A program made the position numbers and the translations under genes. DNA of 64,000 nucleotides from CAUZIR01 sp965250195 (GTDB lineage Bacteria > Chloroflexota > Dehalococcoidia > Lucifugimonadales > UBA2962), in assembly GCA_965250195.1 (NCBI GenBank), contig OZ252295.1, positions 620,001 through 684,000 on the forward strand, written 5' to 3'. The notes below the pieces were generated by a model. It saw only the letters and a list, made by a program, of their open reading frames with translations. It did not search any database and was not told the origin of the DNA. This document shows, in pieces, positions 9,768-18,399 of the stretch (position 1 is its first letter; every line of letters starts with the position of its first letter).

Positions 9768-9775
9768 AAGCCCGC
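9759..9775 (+). terminator. Hairpin overlapping the CocE stop codon
   Basis: GCGGGCT, AAA loop, AGCCCGC: a perfect 7-bp stem that includes the stop codon of the CocE-type gene. No T-tract follows, so intrinsic termination is doubtful; it may act only as a 3' stabilising hairpin. Confidence 0.35.
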
Positions 9776-9780
9776 TCGTC

Positions 9781-9900
9781 AGGGCTTCTTCGGTCATTGC
9801 CTCATCGCTCTGGCGATCGACCATTGATTGGGAGAACCGGATCGTAAGGGCTTCTTCGGCCGAGGCCTAATCGCCTTGGCAATTGATCGTTAACTGGAAG
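9781..9900 (+). repeat. Tandem pair of degenerate repeats (66-bp period)
   Basis: Two copies begin with the same 13 bases AGGGCTTCTTCGG at 9781 and 9847. They continue with similar sequence (CCTCATCGCTCTGGCGATCGACC against CCTAATCGCCTTGGCAATTGATC, aligned by eye). They resemble the pair at 5836-5943, and the two pairs bracket the monooxygenase-SDR-hydrolase cassette. Confidence 0.55.
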
Positions 9901-9906
9901 GATTTG

Positions 9907-10023
9907 CTACGCCCGCACCATGCGGAACTTGCCGCAGCCGCAGGGGCAATAGTACCACTGTAGCGTGCGGGGTGAGCGCCGCAGTCCGCCGAACGGGAGT
10001 CGTCCTAATTCGTTCCACCTCAT
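9907..10023 (-). CDS. Very small Cys-rich protein (38 aa)
   Basis: An ATG at 10023 with GAGG 6 bases upstream opens a 38-codon frame ending in TAG. The peptide is basic and contains WYYCPCGCGKFRMV, three cysteines in a C-x-C-x-C arrangement that could bind a metal. I do not recognise the family. It lies just downstream of another small same-strand gene (10119-10577) and may belong to the same transcript. The good SD and the Cys cluster support it, but its size leaves real doubt. Confidence 0.45.
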   Translation of the reverse strand: MRWNELGRLPFGGLRRSPRTLQWYYCPCGCGKFRMVRA

Positions 10024-10118
10024 CGCGCACCTCGCCTTGGGGTCGGGTCCAGCCCGGCCACTAAAGACAAGACGACCTGCGGGGCGGGTTTGTTCCCTGG
10101 GCGACCCGAGAGCCAGAG

Positions 10119-10577
10119 CTACGGCGAGTGCCTGCCCTCTGCGCAGGCCGCGCCCATGGCGGCGGTGGCAGCGACGAGCGCGACGGTGTCCACCTCCACA
10201 GGCAGGGATGCTTCAAAGAGCGCTTTACTCGCATCTCGGATGCCCGCATCGGCGGTCCTGGTCATTTCACGGATGTCGTTCAGCTCACTGCCGAGCCCTA
10301 CTTGGCTGAGAGGCAGTCCACTGGGAGTCGCGCCCAGCTCATAGAAGCGTTCGCACGCCCGTTTCCCGGCCGAATCGCCGCCGCCAGAAAACAGAAACAC
10401 GAGCGCCAGCACGACAAATGCGACGATGGCCAGGCTGATGAAAGTCGCCAGGCACCCGCACCCCGACCGGCAGCCTCGCGCGACCCTGAAGACGAGCGGC
10501 CCTTGCGCCACAAAGCGCCGGAACTGCTCCCGCTGTTCCGCCTCCCTGCGTTTTCTGTCTTCATCTGTGAAAACCAC
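10119..10577 (-). CDS. Hypothetical small membrane protein
   Basis: 152 residues, not recognised. The N-terminus is charged (DEDRKRREAEQREQ, possibly a short coiled coil), then comes one hydrophobic membrane segment at about residues 43-64, then a 90-residue Ala-rich domain presumably on the other side of the membrane. Two Cys residues precede the helix (GCRSGCGC). It lies 37 bases downstream of the aldo/keto reductase on the same strand. The opposing frame is less protein-like, so this strand is preferred. Confidence 0.55.
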   Translation of the reverse strand: MVFTDEDRKRREAEQREQFRRFVAQGPLVFRVARGCRSGCGCLATFISLAIVAFVVLALVFLFSGGGDSAGKRACERFYELGATPSGLPLSQVGLGSELNDIREMTRTADAGIRDASKALFEASLPVEVDTVALVAATAAMGAACAEGRHSP

Positions 10578-10614
10578 GGCCGAATCTTAACCCCAGACCT
10601 TCGTGCTCAGGGCT

Positions 10615-11544
10615 CTACCCCAGCGTTTCCCAGAACCAGCCGACGTCGTCGTGGCGGCGGCGCAGGTCGGCGACCACGGCCGGGTCGAGCGACAGTCCCG
10701 CCTCGACCATATCCACGTTGCCCTGAATGTGGGCGGGGTTCTGCGATCCGACGATCGCCGTGTGCACGTTGTCGTTCGCCAGGACGAACCCCATCGCCAG
10801 CTCGACCGGGTCGTCGGGCGCGTCCGTCAGCGGACCCTCCTGCGTCATCGCGAGATAGCGCTGATGGTAGCCAACCATCGCCCCGAACTCGCCCCAGTCG
10901 CCCTCGCCCGCCAGGGGTGGCTCTGACCGGCCCCAGACACCGTTGGCGATGGGCCGTTTGATGATCACTCCCATGCCCAGTGCGGCCGCCCTCTCAATAA
11001 TCACACCGGAAGCCTGGTCGATCAGGTTGTACGTCGTCTGCAGCGTATCGAACACCGGGTTCTCGACAGCCCACTGCGCCGCGTCGTTCTCGCCGCTGAG
11101 CCCGATGAACCGCGTCTTGCCCTCGCTCTTGAGCTTCAGTAACTCCTCCACCGCCTCGCCGCGCTCCAGCACCGCCCGTCCCGGCGAGTGCAGTTGCAGC
11201 ACGTCCACGTAGTCGGTGCGTAACGTCCGCAGACTGCGCTCGATGCTCTCGCGGATCGTCGGCCTGCTCCATGGACGCCCGGTCAGCAGGTGGTAGCCGT
11301 CCGGGTGGTGGCCAGCTTTCGTCGCAAGTACATACTCATCCCGACGGTGGCTGACAAACTCGCCTATAGCCGCCTGGCTCTGCCGATAGCACGGCGCCGT
11401 GTCGAGAAAATTCACCCCGGCGTCCAGGTACGCGTTCAGCGCCCGGCCAGCCTGTTGGAACTGAGAAGAATCGAGCTTCAGGCCGATCTGAGACAGGCCT
11501 GCACCCAACCTCGTGACCTCCAGCCCCGTTTTACCCAGTAACAC
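10615..11544 (-). CDS. Aldo/keto reductase
   Basis: 309-residue NAD(P)H-dependent TIM-barrel oxidoreductase. Visible family features are the N-terminal LGKTGLEVTRLGAG, the catalytic region NFLDTAPCYRQSQ (Asp and Tyr), the active-site Lys in LATKAG, and LQLHS at the His position. A cofactor-binding region near the end reads IVGSQNPAH. GTG start; an SD-like GGAGGTG lies about 15 bases upstream, which is rather far. Physiological carbonyl substrate unknown. Confidence 0.88.
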   Translation of the reverse strand: MLLGKTGLEVTRLGAGLSQIGLKLDSSQFQQAGRALNAYLDAGVNFLDTAPCYRQSQAAIGEFVSHRRDEYVLATKAGHHPDGYHLLTGRPWSRPTIRESIERSLRTLRTDYVDVLQLHSPGRAVLERGEAVEELLKLKSEGKTRFIGLSGENDAAQWAVENPVFDTLQTTYNLIDQASGVIIERAAALGMGVIIKRPIANGVWGRSEPPLAGEGDWGEFGAMVGYHQRYLAMTQEGPLTDAPDDPVELAMGFVLANDNVHTAIVGSQNPAHIQGNVDMVEAGLSLDPAVVADLRRRHDDVGWFWETLG

Positions 11545-11651
11545 CGTATTAATGGGTCACCTCCGTGGAAGGATTCCAGCTTATCGGCTCGGAGTGTACA
11601 ATACGCGCTTCTAGCCCATTACACCGCGATAGAACCACACAGGGAATGCCG

Positions 11652-12827
11652 ATGAAACGCCTCTACTTGCTCGCAATACTCGCACTCGTCGCCGCGCTCG
11701 CCGCGGCCGCCTGCAGCTCCGACGCAGCCGCGCCCACCGCCACCGACACCGACACCGGCGGAGGCGGCAGCTCAAACGAACCCGAAAAGGAGTTGGTAGT
11801 TAGCGACTCCCCCGGCACCTTCACCCGCATCGACGACATGAAGTCCCTGCGCGAGTCTCCCGGCACCGTCACCCTCCAGGACGGCCGCGTCCTCGTCACC
11901 GGCGGTCGGGGCAGAGGCGGCGGAGGCTTCTGGCTCAACTACGAGTTCGGCACCGAGATATTCGATCCCAAAACCAACGAGTGGACCCTCACCGGCGAGA
12001 CCAACACCGCCCACGCCGGAGCGCTTACCGTCGTGTTGCAAGACGGCCGTGTGCTGACCGCAGGCGGCGAGGGCGAGCAGAACATCCCCATCGTCGAATC
12101 CGAGATATGGGACCCGGCCACCGGCCTGTGGACCGACACCGGCCCCCTCAACGAGGCGCGTGACCTGACCAACGCCGTGTTGCTTCCCGACGGCCGAGTG
12201 TTCGTCTCGGGCGGCCGCGCCGCCAGCTACGCCCTGATGGACTCAGCGGAGATATTCGATCCCGCCACCAACGAGTGGACGCTTGTCGCGCCCATGATCG
12301 AAAAGCGCATGGCGCACACCGTCACCGCCCTCGACGACGGCCGAGTGCTCGTAACCGGCGGCGGCAAGGTAGACCCGCCCTACTCCAAGACCGGCGAGGT
12401 CTACGACCCGGCTACAGACACCTGGACCCTCGCTGGAGAGATGACAGTGTCTCGCACCGCCCATTCCGCCACCAAGCTGCCCGACGGCAAGGTCATGGTC
12501 GTCGGCGGTCGGGGCAAGCGCCTTATCACCGACGTGTGGGACCCGGCGACGTCCACCTTCACCAAATCTGGCGACTCCAACGAGCCGCGAGCCGACCACG
12601 TCGCCACGCTGCTGCCCAACGGGCGAGTACTCGTCATCGGCGGCATCGGCGGTCGGGACTCGTCCGAGACCTGGGACCCGGCCACCGGCACCTGGGCCAT
12701 CGAGGGCATCCTCGACGACGCCCGCTACAACTACGGCAACACCCAGCTACTGGACGGCCGCGTCATCGTCGTCGGCGGCAACGGCATCGAGGGAGTCCTA
12801 GCCTCCGCCGAGATCTACGCTCCGTAG
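11652..12827 (+). CDS. Kelch-repeat lipoprotein
   Basis: 391 residues. MKRLYLLAILALVAALAAAAC is a lipoprotein signal peptide with the lipobox Cys at about residue 21, followed by a Thr/Asp/Gly-rich linker. The rest is a series of roughly 50-residue units of the form DGRVLVTGG...EIFDPATNEWT, i.e. Kelch or galactose-oxidase-like blades, about six, probably one beta-propeller outside the membrane. The ATG at 11652 has AGGGA at good spacing; the upstream ATG at 11646 sits right against that SD. No enzymatic residues are evident, so a binding role is possible. A strong terminator follows. Confidence 0.8.
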   Translation: MKRLYLLAILALVAALAAAACSSDAAAPTATDTDTGGGGSSNEPEKELVVSDSPGTFTRIDDMKSLRESPGTVTLQDGRVLVTGGRGRGGGGFWLNYEFGTEIFDPKTNEWTLTGETNTAHAGALTVVLQDGRVLTAGGEGEQNIPIVESEIWDPATGLWTDTGPLNEARDLTNAVLLPDGRVFVSGGRAASYALMDSAEIFDPATNEWTLVAPMIEKRMAHTVTALDDGRVLVTGGGKVDPPYSKTGEVYDPATDTWTLAGEMTVSRTAHSATKLPDGKVMVVGGRGKRLITDVWDPATSTFTKSGDSNEPRADHVATLLPNGRVLVIGGIGGRDSSETWDPATGTWAIEGILDDARYNYGNTQLLDGRVIVVGGNGIEGVLASAEIYAP

Positions 12828-12851
12828 GAGCGAACCCGGTTCGATAACGCG

Positions 12852-12883
12852 AAGAGGCCCCGGCTGAGCCGGGGCCTCTTTTT
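12852..12883 (+). terminator. Rho-independent terminator after the Kelch lipoprotein
   Basis: AAGAGGCCCCGGC, TGA loop, GCCGGGGCCTCTT: a perfect 13-bp stem followed by a T-run ending at 12883. It is 24 bases after the lipoprotein stop codon. Confidence 0.88.
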
Positions 12884-12941
12884 GGGTTGGTTCGCCGACA
12901 CCGCCACAAGTCTCACATCGCCGATATCCTGCGCTCCACTG

Positions 12942-13577
12942 CTACTCGATACGGGCGCTTTTTTCCAAATTGTGGCGCGCGCATAATATCTGGATATTGT
13001 GGGCCAAAAGAGATGTCCCTCACTTTGAATACGGGAGGACATGATCGAAGTGAAGATTGTCGCCCGCTCCGCATTTGACGCACAGGCCTCGATCCCTCTG
13101 CCATACCTCCAGTTTCACTTCTGACGGGATCACTCGGTCATGTTCAAGCTCGAGATCAGATCGCCCTGGGGCGATTTCCGAATCGCCAATTCCCTCCTGT
13201 CTCATTTCGAACCGGAATTTAAACACTTGGCGAGTACCATCAGACTCCGACCATCCTTCAACCAAGTCAAACGTACCGTTAAAGACCCAAATCCCGGTTA
13301 GAACTTTCTCGTAAACCCGAACCCGTTCCGGGTCTGCACCCCGTGTTTTGGTCAATCGCGCGGATTCTAAAAACCGTCCGTTTTGGGTAGGCGTCCCATT
13401 CGGCGTGAATTGTGGTTGATCGAGAAGTTTGGGCGACAAGATACCTGTCGTTTTAGGCACGTCGTGACCTCCATACTCAACTGCCATGCCATCATCCATC
13501 ACCCTGTCCCTGTACGGGGCATTCGTTCTTCGACTCATCAGGACCACACTGTGGTTTGGACCTAGCCGGAAGTTCAT
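12942..13577 (-). pseudogene. SRA/YDG-like plus HNH endonuclease, interrupted by an in-frame TGA
   Basis: The N-terminal part (from MNFRLGPNHSVV, with SRRTNAPYRDR and EYGGHDV) resembles an SRA/YDG modified-base-binding domain. The C-terminal part is an HNH nuclease (VWQRDRGLCVKCGAG, NLHFDHVLPYSK). A TGA at 13020-13022 stops it, yet the same frame continues with GTSLLAHNIQILCARHNLEK, the expected remainder of the HNH fold, to a TAG at 12942. Gly (GGA) to stop (TGA) is the simplest explanation. The intact protein would resemble McrA-type nucleases that cut modified DNA. The locus is visibly more AT-rich than its neighbours, suggesting transfer. No partner methylase is present. Confidence 0.65.
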
Positions 13578-13670
13578 ACCCCGCTGAAGTTGAGTGCCTT
13601 CCCGAGTGCACATCGCCAGGATTCATCGCGAGATCATCATCAATTTCCCAACCCGATCGTCCGGCCATTC

Positions 13671-15455
13671 CTACCCCGCCAGCACCACCGGCAGCACGAT
13701 GTGCGACGCGTGCTCCGCGTCGTGGTAGACGGTCTGGTGGGCGGTGACCATCGCCGTGCCCCGACCGTTGTCTTCGCCGGTGTTCAGGTTGCGGTCGTAC
13801 TGGGGGAAGTTGGAACTGCTTATCTCCACCCGCATCCGGTGACCGGGCATGAAGCAGATGCTGGTCGACCACATGTCGATCTCCAGCCGGTACACTTCAC
13901 CCGGCTCCATTAGCTCCGGATCCCGGGCCCCGTTTCGGTACCGGGCCCGGAGAATGCCCTGGGCCACGTTCATCGCGTAGCCGTCCGGCCGCACGTCCAC
14001 CAGCTTCACGGTGAAGTCCGTATCGACAGCGGACGACGACGCGTACACAATCGCCTTCACCGGTCCCGTCACCTCGAACGGCTTGGTCATGGGCTCCGAC
14101 ATGTAGCACAGCACGTCCTGCCTGTATTCGATGGATTGCTGGTCCTGTGGCCCCATCTTTATCGGCAGCCCCTCCTCCAGGCAGCAGGTGCTCCCGCCGA
14201 TGGTCGGCACCGGGTGCATGGGGTCGTAGGTGAAGCTATCGGGGGCGTCGGCGCCCGACTGGTCCGGGCCAACCGTCCCGTCTCCCAGCATCGAGTTCGC
14301 GCTGCCGCCGGAACCAAAATACCAGGGCGTGTACTCGGTGCCCGGAATCGGCCACTCGTCCGACTGGCGCCAGCGGTTCGCCCCCATCACGAACACCTTC
14401 ACCCTGGGCTCGGCGAGGATGCCGTCGTCCTCGCCCTTCAGGTGAGCATTAAGCCACCGGGTCTGCTCGGTCTGGATGTCGATGAGCGAGTTGGGGCCGA
14501 AGTCAATGTCGCCCGTCTTGGAGTGGGTGCCCTCGTCGCCCAACTGGTGAATCCAGGGGCCGACCAGCAGCTTTTGGTTCTTGCGGGCCTCCGGCGTCTT
14601 CGCACCGGCCGTCATGCCCATGAAGTTGTTCAGCGAACCCTGCAAGAAGATGTCGTACCAGCCCGCCATGCTGTACGCTGCCGCCGACGCCTCCCCGTAA
14701 TTCTGCCCAATCGGTCTCATACCCTCCCAGTACTCGTCGTACGAGGGGTGGGAGATCCAGTCCTTCCAGAAGCCGACCCGGCGACCCCCTGCCTCGTCGG
14801 CGTCGATCATCGGGAGGTTCCAGTACAACGTTGACATGTGATGTTCGTCGGGCATGTACATGGGCTGGTTGCGGTTGGTGCGGGTGGACATCAATAGCGA
14901 CCAGTTCAGGCAGAACCCCAGTTGCAGCGCGCCGCCTGTATAGACCCAGTTGTGGTACACGTCCGAGTACGCGACCCTCGGCACCATCGCCTTCAAATTC
15001 GGGTCGCCGCTCTGGGCCGCCTGCCACTGGGTCAGGCCAAAGTAGGACGCTCCCGTCATCCCCAGCGTCCCGTTCGACCAGCTCTGCGCCGCTGCCCACT
15101 TCAGCGTGTCCGCCCCGTCGTCCGCCTCGCTGCGGAACGGGTGCCACTCGCCGTCGGAGTCGTATCGTCCGCGCACGTCCTGCGAGACCACAGCAAAGCC
15201 CTGTTGAGCGAGGGATATGGCGGACGGCACGCTGTGGATCATGTTGTTCGCCCGGTCGTAAGGAGTGCGCGATACCACCGTGGGAAACGGCCCCCCCTCG
15301 GCGGGCATATACGCGTCCGTCATCAGCTCGACGCCGTCCCGCATGGGGCAGCGCAGGTCGTTGAGCACGGTAATTTCGCGGGTCGTCAGGTCGGTAGTGG
15401 CCAATAGAAAAGCTCGCTGGTTGAAGGGTTGCCGGTAGGTTGGCCGCACCGGCAC
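13671..15455 (-). CDS. CocE/NonD family hydrolase (second copy)
   Basis: 594-residue paralog of the hydrolase at 8046-9767, with the same order of motifs: RTPYDRAN, SQDVRGRYDSDG, nucleophile region GMTGASYFG, a Cys-rich GGSTCC segment matching GGCNCC in the first copy, and the C-terminal MRVEISSSNFPQYDRN. Catalysis is by a Ser-His-Asp triad on ester or amide bonds. The start is uncertain: the GTG at 15455 has only a weak SD, and an in-frame TTG at 15404 would remove 17 unconserved residues. It is divergent from the Gfo/Idh/MocA gene. Confidence 0.88.
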   Translation of the reverse strand: MPVRPTYRQPFNQRAFLLATTDLTTREITVLNDLRCPMRDGVELMTDAYMPAEGGPFPTVVSRTPYDRANNMIHSVPSAISLAQQGFAVVSQDVRGRYDSDGEWHPFRSEADDGADTLKWAAAQSWSNGTLGMTGASYFGLTQWQAAQSGDPNLKAMVPRVAYSDVYHNWVYTGGALQLGFCLNWSLLMSTRTNRNQPMYMPDEHHMSTLYWNLPMIDADEAGGRRVGFWKDWISHPSYDEYWEGMRPIGQNYGEASAAAYSMAGWYDIFLQGSLNNFMGMTAGAKTPEARKNQKLLVGPWIHQLGDEGTHSKTGDIDFGPNSLIDIQTEQTRWLNAHLKGEDDGILAEPRVKVFVMGANRWRQSDEWPIPGTEYTPWYFGSGGSANSMLGDGTVGPDQSGADAPDSFTYDPMHPVPTIGGSTCCLEEGLPIKMGPQDQQSIEYRQDVLCYMSEPMTKPFEVTGPVKAIVYASSSAVDTDFTVKLVDVRPDGYAMNVAQGILRARYRNGARDPELMEPGEVYRLEIDMWSTSICFMPGHRMRVEISSSNFPQYDRNLNTGEDNGRGTAMVTAHQTVYHDAEHASHIVLPVVLAG

Positions 15456-15656
15456 CCATTGTCAATCCCACCCGAAGCGGACCATAGATGTGACCCGGCC
15501 CCGTGAGCCAGGCATGAGCAGTCCGACACGAGGAGCCGGACATGAGCACAGGGTGTACCGGATATGAGAGGATCGGCCCTGAACCCGGTAATCCGCCGCC
15601 CTATTGGGGTTGGATCGGAAATTCTAGCGAACCGGGCTCGGCGAGTTGGAGCAGAA

Positions 15657-16724
15657 ATGGCAAAAATCAAGATAGCGATAATCGGCTGCGGTGCAATCTC
15701 CTACGTGACGTTTCCCGGCTACCTGAAGCACCCCAACGCCGAGATATACGCATTATGCGACCCGGCACGCGAGAGAGCCGAAGCCGCCGCGAAGCGGTGG
15801 GGCATAACCCCGAAAATCTACACCGAATACGAACAGGTCCTAAACGACGCGAACGTCGATGCGGTCGAGCTCCTGACCCCCACGCACATGCACCCGGACC
15901 AGAGCATCGCGGCCCTACAGATGGGCAAGCACGTCTCCACCCAAAAGCCCATCTCCCCCACCGTATCCGGGGCCGACCGGGTCGCGGAAGTCGCAGCAAA
16001 GTCTGAGGCCATGTTCCGCACCACGGAAAACTTCCTCTACTACCCGCCGTTAGTAAAGGCGAAAGAGTTGATCGACTCCGGCGCCATAGGCGACCTGTCG
16101 TCCATGCGTATGCGGACCTTCCTCGGGAAAGCCCTGGCCGAGCCGGAAGTCACCGTGACCGAAAGCGCGCTGGAGTGGCGCAGGGACGCGTCAAACAACC
16201 CCGGCGGGCTCACCTTCGACGGCGGCTGGCACAAATTCGCCACCGCCGTGTGGCTCGGTGGTGAGGCGGAGTCGGTTTCGGCCATCATTACCAAGACAAA
16301 CGACTTCATGGTCGAGTCGCCAACCGCCGTGATATGGAAGCACGCGGGAAGGGATCTGCTCGGCATCATGGAGGCAGTCTACTCACCGGAGATGGAGATT
16401 CGGGGGAAGTACTACCCGGTGGACGATTTTTTCGAGTTCACCGGCGACAAAGGAGCGATCTGGGTCACCCGCTCCACCGGCGAGATGCATGACCTGCCGC
16501 CAGTCATGCTGTTCAAGGGGATCTCGACGGAGACCTTCCAGACCCAGTCGGATTGGCTGGGAGGTTTTGACGGGGCCGCCGCCGCATTCATCGACGGCAT
16601 CATCGCGGGCGAGCAGCAGATGATGGACTCGGCGATGTCCAAGGCGACCCTACAGCTCACGTTGGCCCCTTACCTGGCCTCTGACTTGGACGCGAGCGTC
16701 GACCCCCGCACAATTACCGAGTAG
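15657..16724 (+). CDS. Gfo/Idh/MocA family oxidoreductase
   Basis: 355 residues. The Rossmann fold starts IKIAIIGCGAIS; the family Lys lies in TQKPISPT (normally EKP), and the active-site Asp/His region reads FDGGWHKF. Members oxidise or reduce sugar- or inositol-like hydroxyls with NAD(P). The ATG at 15657 with GGAG upstream was chosen because the 31 codons before it are not conserved-looking. The 200-base gap before it shows no other gene. Confidence 0.9.
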   Translation: MAKIKIAIIGCGAISYVTFPGYLKHPNAEIYALCDPARERAEAAAKRWGITPKIYTEYEQVLNDANVDAVELLTPTHMHPDQSIAALQMGKHVSTQKPISPTVSGADRVAEVAAKSEAMFRTTENFLYYPPLVKAKELIDSGAIGDLSSMRMRTFLGKALAEPEVTVTESALEWRRDASNNPGGLTFDGGWHKFATAVWLGGEAESVSAIITKTNDFMVESPTAVIWKHAGRDLLGIMEAVYSPEMEIRGKYYPVDDFFEFTGDKGAIWVTRSTGEMHDLPPVMLFKGISTETFQTQSDWLGGFDGAAAAFIDGIIAGEQQMMDSAMSKATLQLTLAPYLASDLDASVDPRTITE

Positions 16725-16741
16725 GCGGCCAAGACGATTCG

Positions 16742-16755
16742 ACCCGGGCCCGGGT
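16742..16755. repeat. 14-bp perfect GC palindrome between convergent genes
   Basis: ACCCGGGCCCGGGT lies between the stop of the Gfo/Idh/MocA gene and the stop of the cupin gene. It could form a short hairpin on either strand, but there is no T-tract, so a terminator role is only possible. Confidence 0.3.
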
Positions 16756-17118
16756 TCATGAAAGAAACCGTTCCGGGTCGGGTCTGGGGGACTTGATCTC
16801 TACGACGACCGACTCCTCGACCGCCACCATTGCATGCAGGACGCCGGCGGGATGGATGCAGGCGTCGCCGGGGCTCACCTCCCAGGTCTGGTCTGCCAAG
16901 GTTGCGGTCATTCTGCCGCTCACGAGGTAGCAATGAGACTCGTGATCGTGGCGGTGGGGTTGAGAGGCGGCACCGGCGGCGCATGTCAGCTTGAGCATGA
17001 GCATCTCGTCTCCGGCCAGAAGCGTCTTGACCGTGATGTGTCCGATTACGGGCATCCCCTCAATCGTGCTGAGGACCTGGCCCTCGATCTGATCGCCAGC
17101 ACCGGCGAGGCCGGTCAC
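16756..17118 (-). CDS. Cupin domain-containing protein
   Basis: Single-domain cupin of about 120 residues. Motif 1 is PHRHDHESHCYLVSG (metal-binding His and Glu) and motif 2 ends GDACIHPAGVLHAM, giving the third His. Such proteins bind one metal and act as small dioxygenases, isomerases or sensors. The start is uncertain: the frame opens with TTG at 17136, but two adjacent GTG codons (17121 and 17118) sit 4 and 7 bases after an AGAGG SD, so the latter was chosen. Convergent with the upstream oxidoreductase. Confidence 0.8.
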   Translation of the reverse strand: MTGLAGAGDQIEGQVLSTIEGMPVIGHITVKTLLAGDEMLMLKLTCAAGAASQPHRHDHESHCYLVSGRMTATLADQTWEVSPGDACIHPAGVLHAMVAVEESVVVEIKSPRPDPERFLS

Positions 17119-17480
17119 CACATTACCTCTACCCAAAATGGTCGATCATGGGCTCGATATTGAGCTCTACCCCGACCTGGGGTCGGCCGGTAGCGGCACC
17201 CCCAGTCATGGTGGCGTGACGGTCTCCGCCCAGCCAAGCGTCGTTCACCGGTCTTGGTGTCGTGGGTATTGCCGCCGACACCTCGAGCGACTCCAACACG
17301 ATGAGACCTCCGCTGCTCGCTTTGCTATTCGCCGCGACCTTTCCGTGGGCATTGTCATACCGGGCCCCAAAGGAGGCAAACGACAACGAGTCGTTTTGGT
17401 ACCATCCACTCCTATTTCGCGCCCTGGGAGCGACCCATTTGCTTGGCCCGCTCAATAACAGATAGTTTGAGGGACGTAGG
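17119..17480. other. Intergenic region between divergent cupin and stress-protein genes
   Basis: About 360 bases without a convincing gene. A short dyad (CCGACC TG GGTCGG, near 17175) is present. A 67-codon + strand frame at 17262 encodes a hydrophobic stretch but has no SD. Promoters for the flanking divergent genes should lie here, but I cannot point to good boxes. Confidence 0.4.
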
Positions 17481-18386
17481 TTGTTCGAACGAGTATTGGT
17501 TCCACTGGATGGCTCGGACGAGTCCGAGCAGATTATTCCCTACGCTGCCGACCTTGCCCACGCCGCCGGGGCAAGTTTGGACCTTTTGCGCGTGGTCGAC
17601 ACGTCCAACTCGGCGCTGTCCAATCACGCAGACGGCCACGCATTCACTCAGGTAGTCGGCATACTGAGATCTGAGGCCGAAAGCTACCTGAGCGCCGTCG
17701 AATCGAGTGGTGAACTCAATAGTGTTCGGGTCAACAAGATCGTCGAGGAGGGAGCGGCCGCCGCAGTGATCGCCGAGTTGGCCGGCCGCCACACTGGCAC
17801 GGTCGTTGCTATCGCCACTCACGGCAAAACGGGGCTGGGGAGGTTGTTTTCCGGCAGCGTGGCGGACGAAGTTCTGCGTGCCACGCCCAGCTCGGTGCTT
17901 CTGCTAGGGCCTCACCACAGTGAGCGGGGCGCGGGCGGATTTGGAGCTGCTGTCGTGCCGTTAGACGGCTCAGAGCTAGGAGAGAAAGCGTTGCCTTTTG
18001 CCTCCGGCATATCGCGAGCGCTGGGCACCGACCTGATACTGATGCAAGTGCAACCCGCCAGCGAGAATGTTATTGGAGTTCTGCCCGTCGGGAAGGACAG
18101 GAGCCCCGGCGAGCACGAACAACTCGCGCTCAACTACCTGCACGCCGTGAGGGACGACCTGAAAGATCAGGGCGCTACGTCATCCGACCAAAGGCTCGTC
18201 TATGGGCGGCCAGCGGACGGAATCATGGAGGTGGCGCGGGAGGTCGAGGCCGAGCAGCCAGGGGCTTTCATAATCATGACCACCCACGGGCGGTCAGGCG
18301 CCATGCGTCTGGCGCTTGGCAGCGTGGCGGACAGCGTAATTCACTCCGCCGAACAGCCGGTGCTCGTCATTCACCCGTCGAACTGA
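17481..18386 (+). CDS. Tandem universal stress protein (two UspA domains)
   Basis: 301 residues made of two UspA folds. Domain 1 (about 1-145) starts FERVLVPLDGSDESE and ends with the ATP-loop THGKTGLGRLFSGSVAD. Domain 2 (about 155-300) starts AAVVPLDGSELGEKA and ends THGRSGAMRLALGSVADS. Both keep the G-2x-G-9x-G(S) type nucleotide loop. Cytoplasmic stress-response protein of unknown partner. The TTG start at 17481 has GAGGGA upstream. Convergent with the ABC exporter. Confidence 0.9.
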   Translation: MFERVLVPLDGSDESEQIIPYAADLAHAAGASLDLLRVVDTSNSALSNHADGHAFTQVVGILRSEAESYLSAVESSGELNSVRVNKIVEEGAAAAVIAELAGRHTGTVVAIATHGKTGLGRLFSGSVADEVLRATPSSVLLLGPHHSERGAGGFGAAVVPLDGSELGEKALPFASGISRALGTDLILMQVQPASENVIGVLPVGKDRSPGEHEQLALNYLHAVRDDLKDQGATSSDQRLVYGRPADGIMEVAREVEAEQPGAFIIMTTHGRSGAMRLALGSVADSVIHSAEQPVLVIHPSN

Positions 18387-18399
18387 GTTCGCGCCCCGG

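Noticed and set aside
17262..17465. 67-residue hydrophobic ORF upstream of the stress protein
   Set aside because: No SD, no recognisable family, and poor codon character.
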